From an uncultured Oscillospiraceae bacterium (GTDB lineage: Bacteria; Bacillota; Clostridia; Oscillospirales; Oscillospiraceae): a DNA stretch of 6,865 bases. The notes under the pieces were generated by a model that made no database searches, was not told the origin of the DNA, and was given only the letters and a program-made list of their open reading frames with translations. Positions 5,945 through 6,865 of the stretch are shown in pieces. Both the position numbers and the translations under genes were made by a program. Location of the stretch: positions 1-6,865 of the forward strand of contig CAKTGW010000059.1 of the NCBI GenBank assembly GCA_934561725.1. The letters run 5' to 3'. The number at the start of each line of letters is the position of its first letter. The first letter of the stretch is position 1.

Positions 5945-6865
5945 CTACTCACCATACAGTATGGCCGCCAACTCAAAAAAGAGAGCGACCGGCGACCGGC
6001 GGCGGATATCCACAGGGCAGATCAGGGAAAGCTCTGCGATCGGCTCGCCGTCCAGACTTGCCCTCAGCAGTCCGATCTCCGTCCCCGCCGTTATGGGCGC
6101 AGAAACACTTCCTACCGTCTCCAGGCCGTATTCCACATCCTTGACCCGATTTTTCGGCAGCAGCACCTTCTGCCTTCCGCGTAGCTCCGGCTGGAAGCTC
6201 CCCTGCTCTCCCACCTGAACGCGCACAGGGGCAATTGCCTCCGGCGGAGTCAGCTGCACCAATGCATAGTTGGCAAAGGCATAATTCAGCAGAGTCGCTG
6301 CATCCTGAAAGCGCTCATCCGAGGAGGCCGCCCCCATGATCACCGCAATATACTCCGTTCCGTCCCGCTCTGCGGTTGCCGCCAGGCAATGCCCCGCCTT
6401 GGATGTGTAGCCGGTTTTCAACCCGGTACAGCCCTCATAGCGGCGCAGAAGCTTGTTTGTGTTGCTCAGGCCGAACTTACCGTCCCGGACCGTATCCATC
6501 CAGATCTGTGTATAGTCCTTGATGCTCTCGTGCCGGATCAGTTCACGGGACATGATTGCCACATCTCTCGCCGTGGTATAGTGGTCCGGATCATCAAACA
6601 GACCGGTACAGTTATTAAAATGGGTGTTTTTCATCCCCAGCTCCGCTGCGCGCTGGTTCATTCGTGCCGCAAACGCCGCTTCCGTACCGCACATATGCTC
6701 AGCTACCGCTACAGCCGCGTCGTTGGCCGAGGAGACCACAATAGATTTGAGCACATCCCGCAGAGACATGCTCTCTCCCTCTTCCAGATAGATCTGTGAT
6801 CCGCCCATAGAGCTGGCCCGGGCCGAAGCTGTGATCGTATCCTCCAGCTTCAGTTCGTCCCTCTC
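5945..6865 (-). CDS. DacF-type D-alanyl-D-alanine carboxypeptidase (5' end cut)
   Basis: Penicillin-binding serine peptidase of family S11 (PBP5/DacF type), which removes the terminal D-alanine of peptidoglycan pentapeptides outside the membrane. The last 306 residues are visible; the reading frame stays open to the right edge, so the signal peptide and the SxxK nucleophile motif lie outside. Visible, counting from the first visible residue, are ASSMGGSQ (18-24), the SxN motif SAN (46-48), and KTG (150-152) in GLKTGYTSKAG. About residues 205-290 look like the beta-rich PBP5 C-terminal domain. The protein ends soon after, with a short hydrophobic stretch (about 292-304, VALFFELAAILYG) where the amphipathic membrane anchor is expected; it is shorter than usual, so anchoring may be weak. 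The ATG at 6808 is internal (MGGSQ is inside the conserved domain), not the start. DacA, DacB and DacF cannot be told apart on this fragment. Confidence 0.92.
   Translation of the reverse strand, partial: ERDELKLEDTITASARASSMGGSQIYLEEGESMSLRDVLKSIVVSSANDAAVAVAEHMCGTEAAFAARMNQRAAELGMKNTHFNNCTGLFDDPDHYTTARDVAIMSRELIRHESIKDYTQIWMDTVRDGKFGLSNTNKLLRRYEGCTGLKTGYTSKAGHCLAATAERDGTEYIAVIMGAASSDERFQDAATLLNYAFANYALVQLTPPEAIAPVRVQVGEQGSFQPELRGRQKVLLPKNRVKDVEYGLETVGSVSAPITAGTEIGLLRASLDGEPIAELSLICPVDIRRRSPVALFFELAAILYGE

Noticed and set aside
5676..6218. Plus-strand open frame of 180 codons across the pgi/DacF gap
   Set aside because: It overlaps two confident minus-strand genes and the pgi promoter, and its translation shows no family features.
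1..6865. CRISPR arrays, tRNA or rRNA genes, insertion sequences, toxin-antitoxin or defence genes
   Set aside because: I saw no regularly spaced repeats, cloverleaf-like segments, transposase motifs or terminal repeats; almost all bases belong to six housekeeping-type genes.

Overview
The window holds six protein-coding genes of ordinary chromosomal type. They suggest an anaerobic member of the Clostridia, most likely an Oscillospiraceae/Ruminococcaceae-like gut bacterium. The grounds are strong AGGAGG-type ribosome sites, sigma-A promoters with 17-base spacers, roughly balanced base composition, and a small P-loop ATPase of a kind I recall mainly from Clostridia. The assignment rests on gene style only; no rRNA is present.

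Layout, left to right. mtaB (27-1313, minus) encodes the tRNA ms2t6A methylthiotransferase. An 86-base spacer with overlapping back-to-back promoters separates it from a NifS/IscS-family cysteine desulfurase (1400-2536, plus). That gene converges on, and overlaps by 17 bases, an AI-2E-family membrane protein (2520-3809, minus). Then come a strong terminator (3904-3940), a small P-loop ATPase of unknown role (3958-4368, minus), glucose-6-phosphate isomerase pgi (4480-5763, minus), and the 3' part of a DacF-type D-alanyl-D-alanine carboxypeptidase gene (5945 to the right edge, minus; its 5' end lies outside).

Transcription looks mostly gene by gene. Each complete gene has a recognisable promoter directly upstream, and a further strong leftward promoter sits on the last codon of mtaB and fires out of the window. 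Two leaders (pgi and the P-loop gene) appear to begin with a stem-loop at or near the predicted first nucleotide.

The clearest functional link is mtaB with the cysteine desulfurase. The desulfurase mobilises sulfur for Fe-S clusters and thiolation, and MtaB is a two-cluster Fe-S enzyme that inserts sulfur into tRNA. A 17-base perfect dyad covers the -10 regions of both promoters. The other genes serve glycolysis (pgi), peptidoglycan trimming (DacF-like) and membrane transport (AI-2E family). I see no defence system, mobile element, CRISPR array, tRNA or rRNA, and nothing that amounts to a new multi-gene system. The items most worth a second look are the uncharacterised P-loop ATPase, the divergent control region, the leader hairpins and the outgoing promoter.
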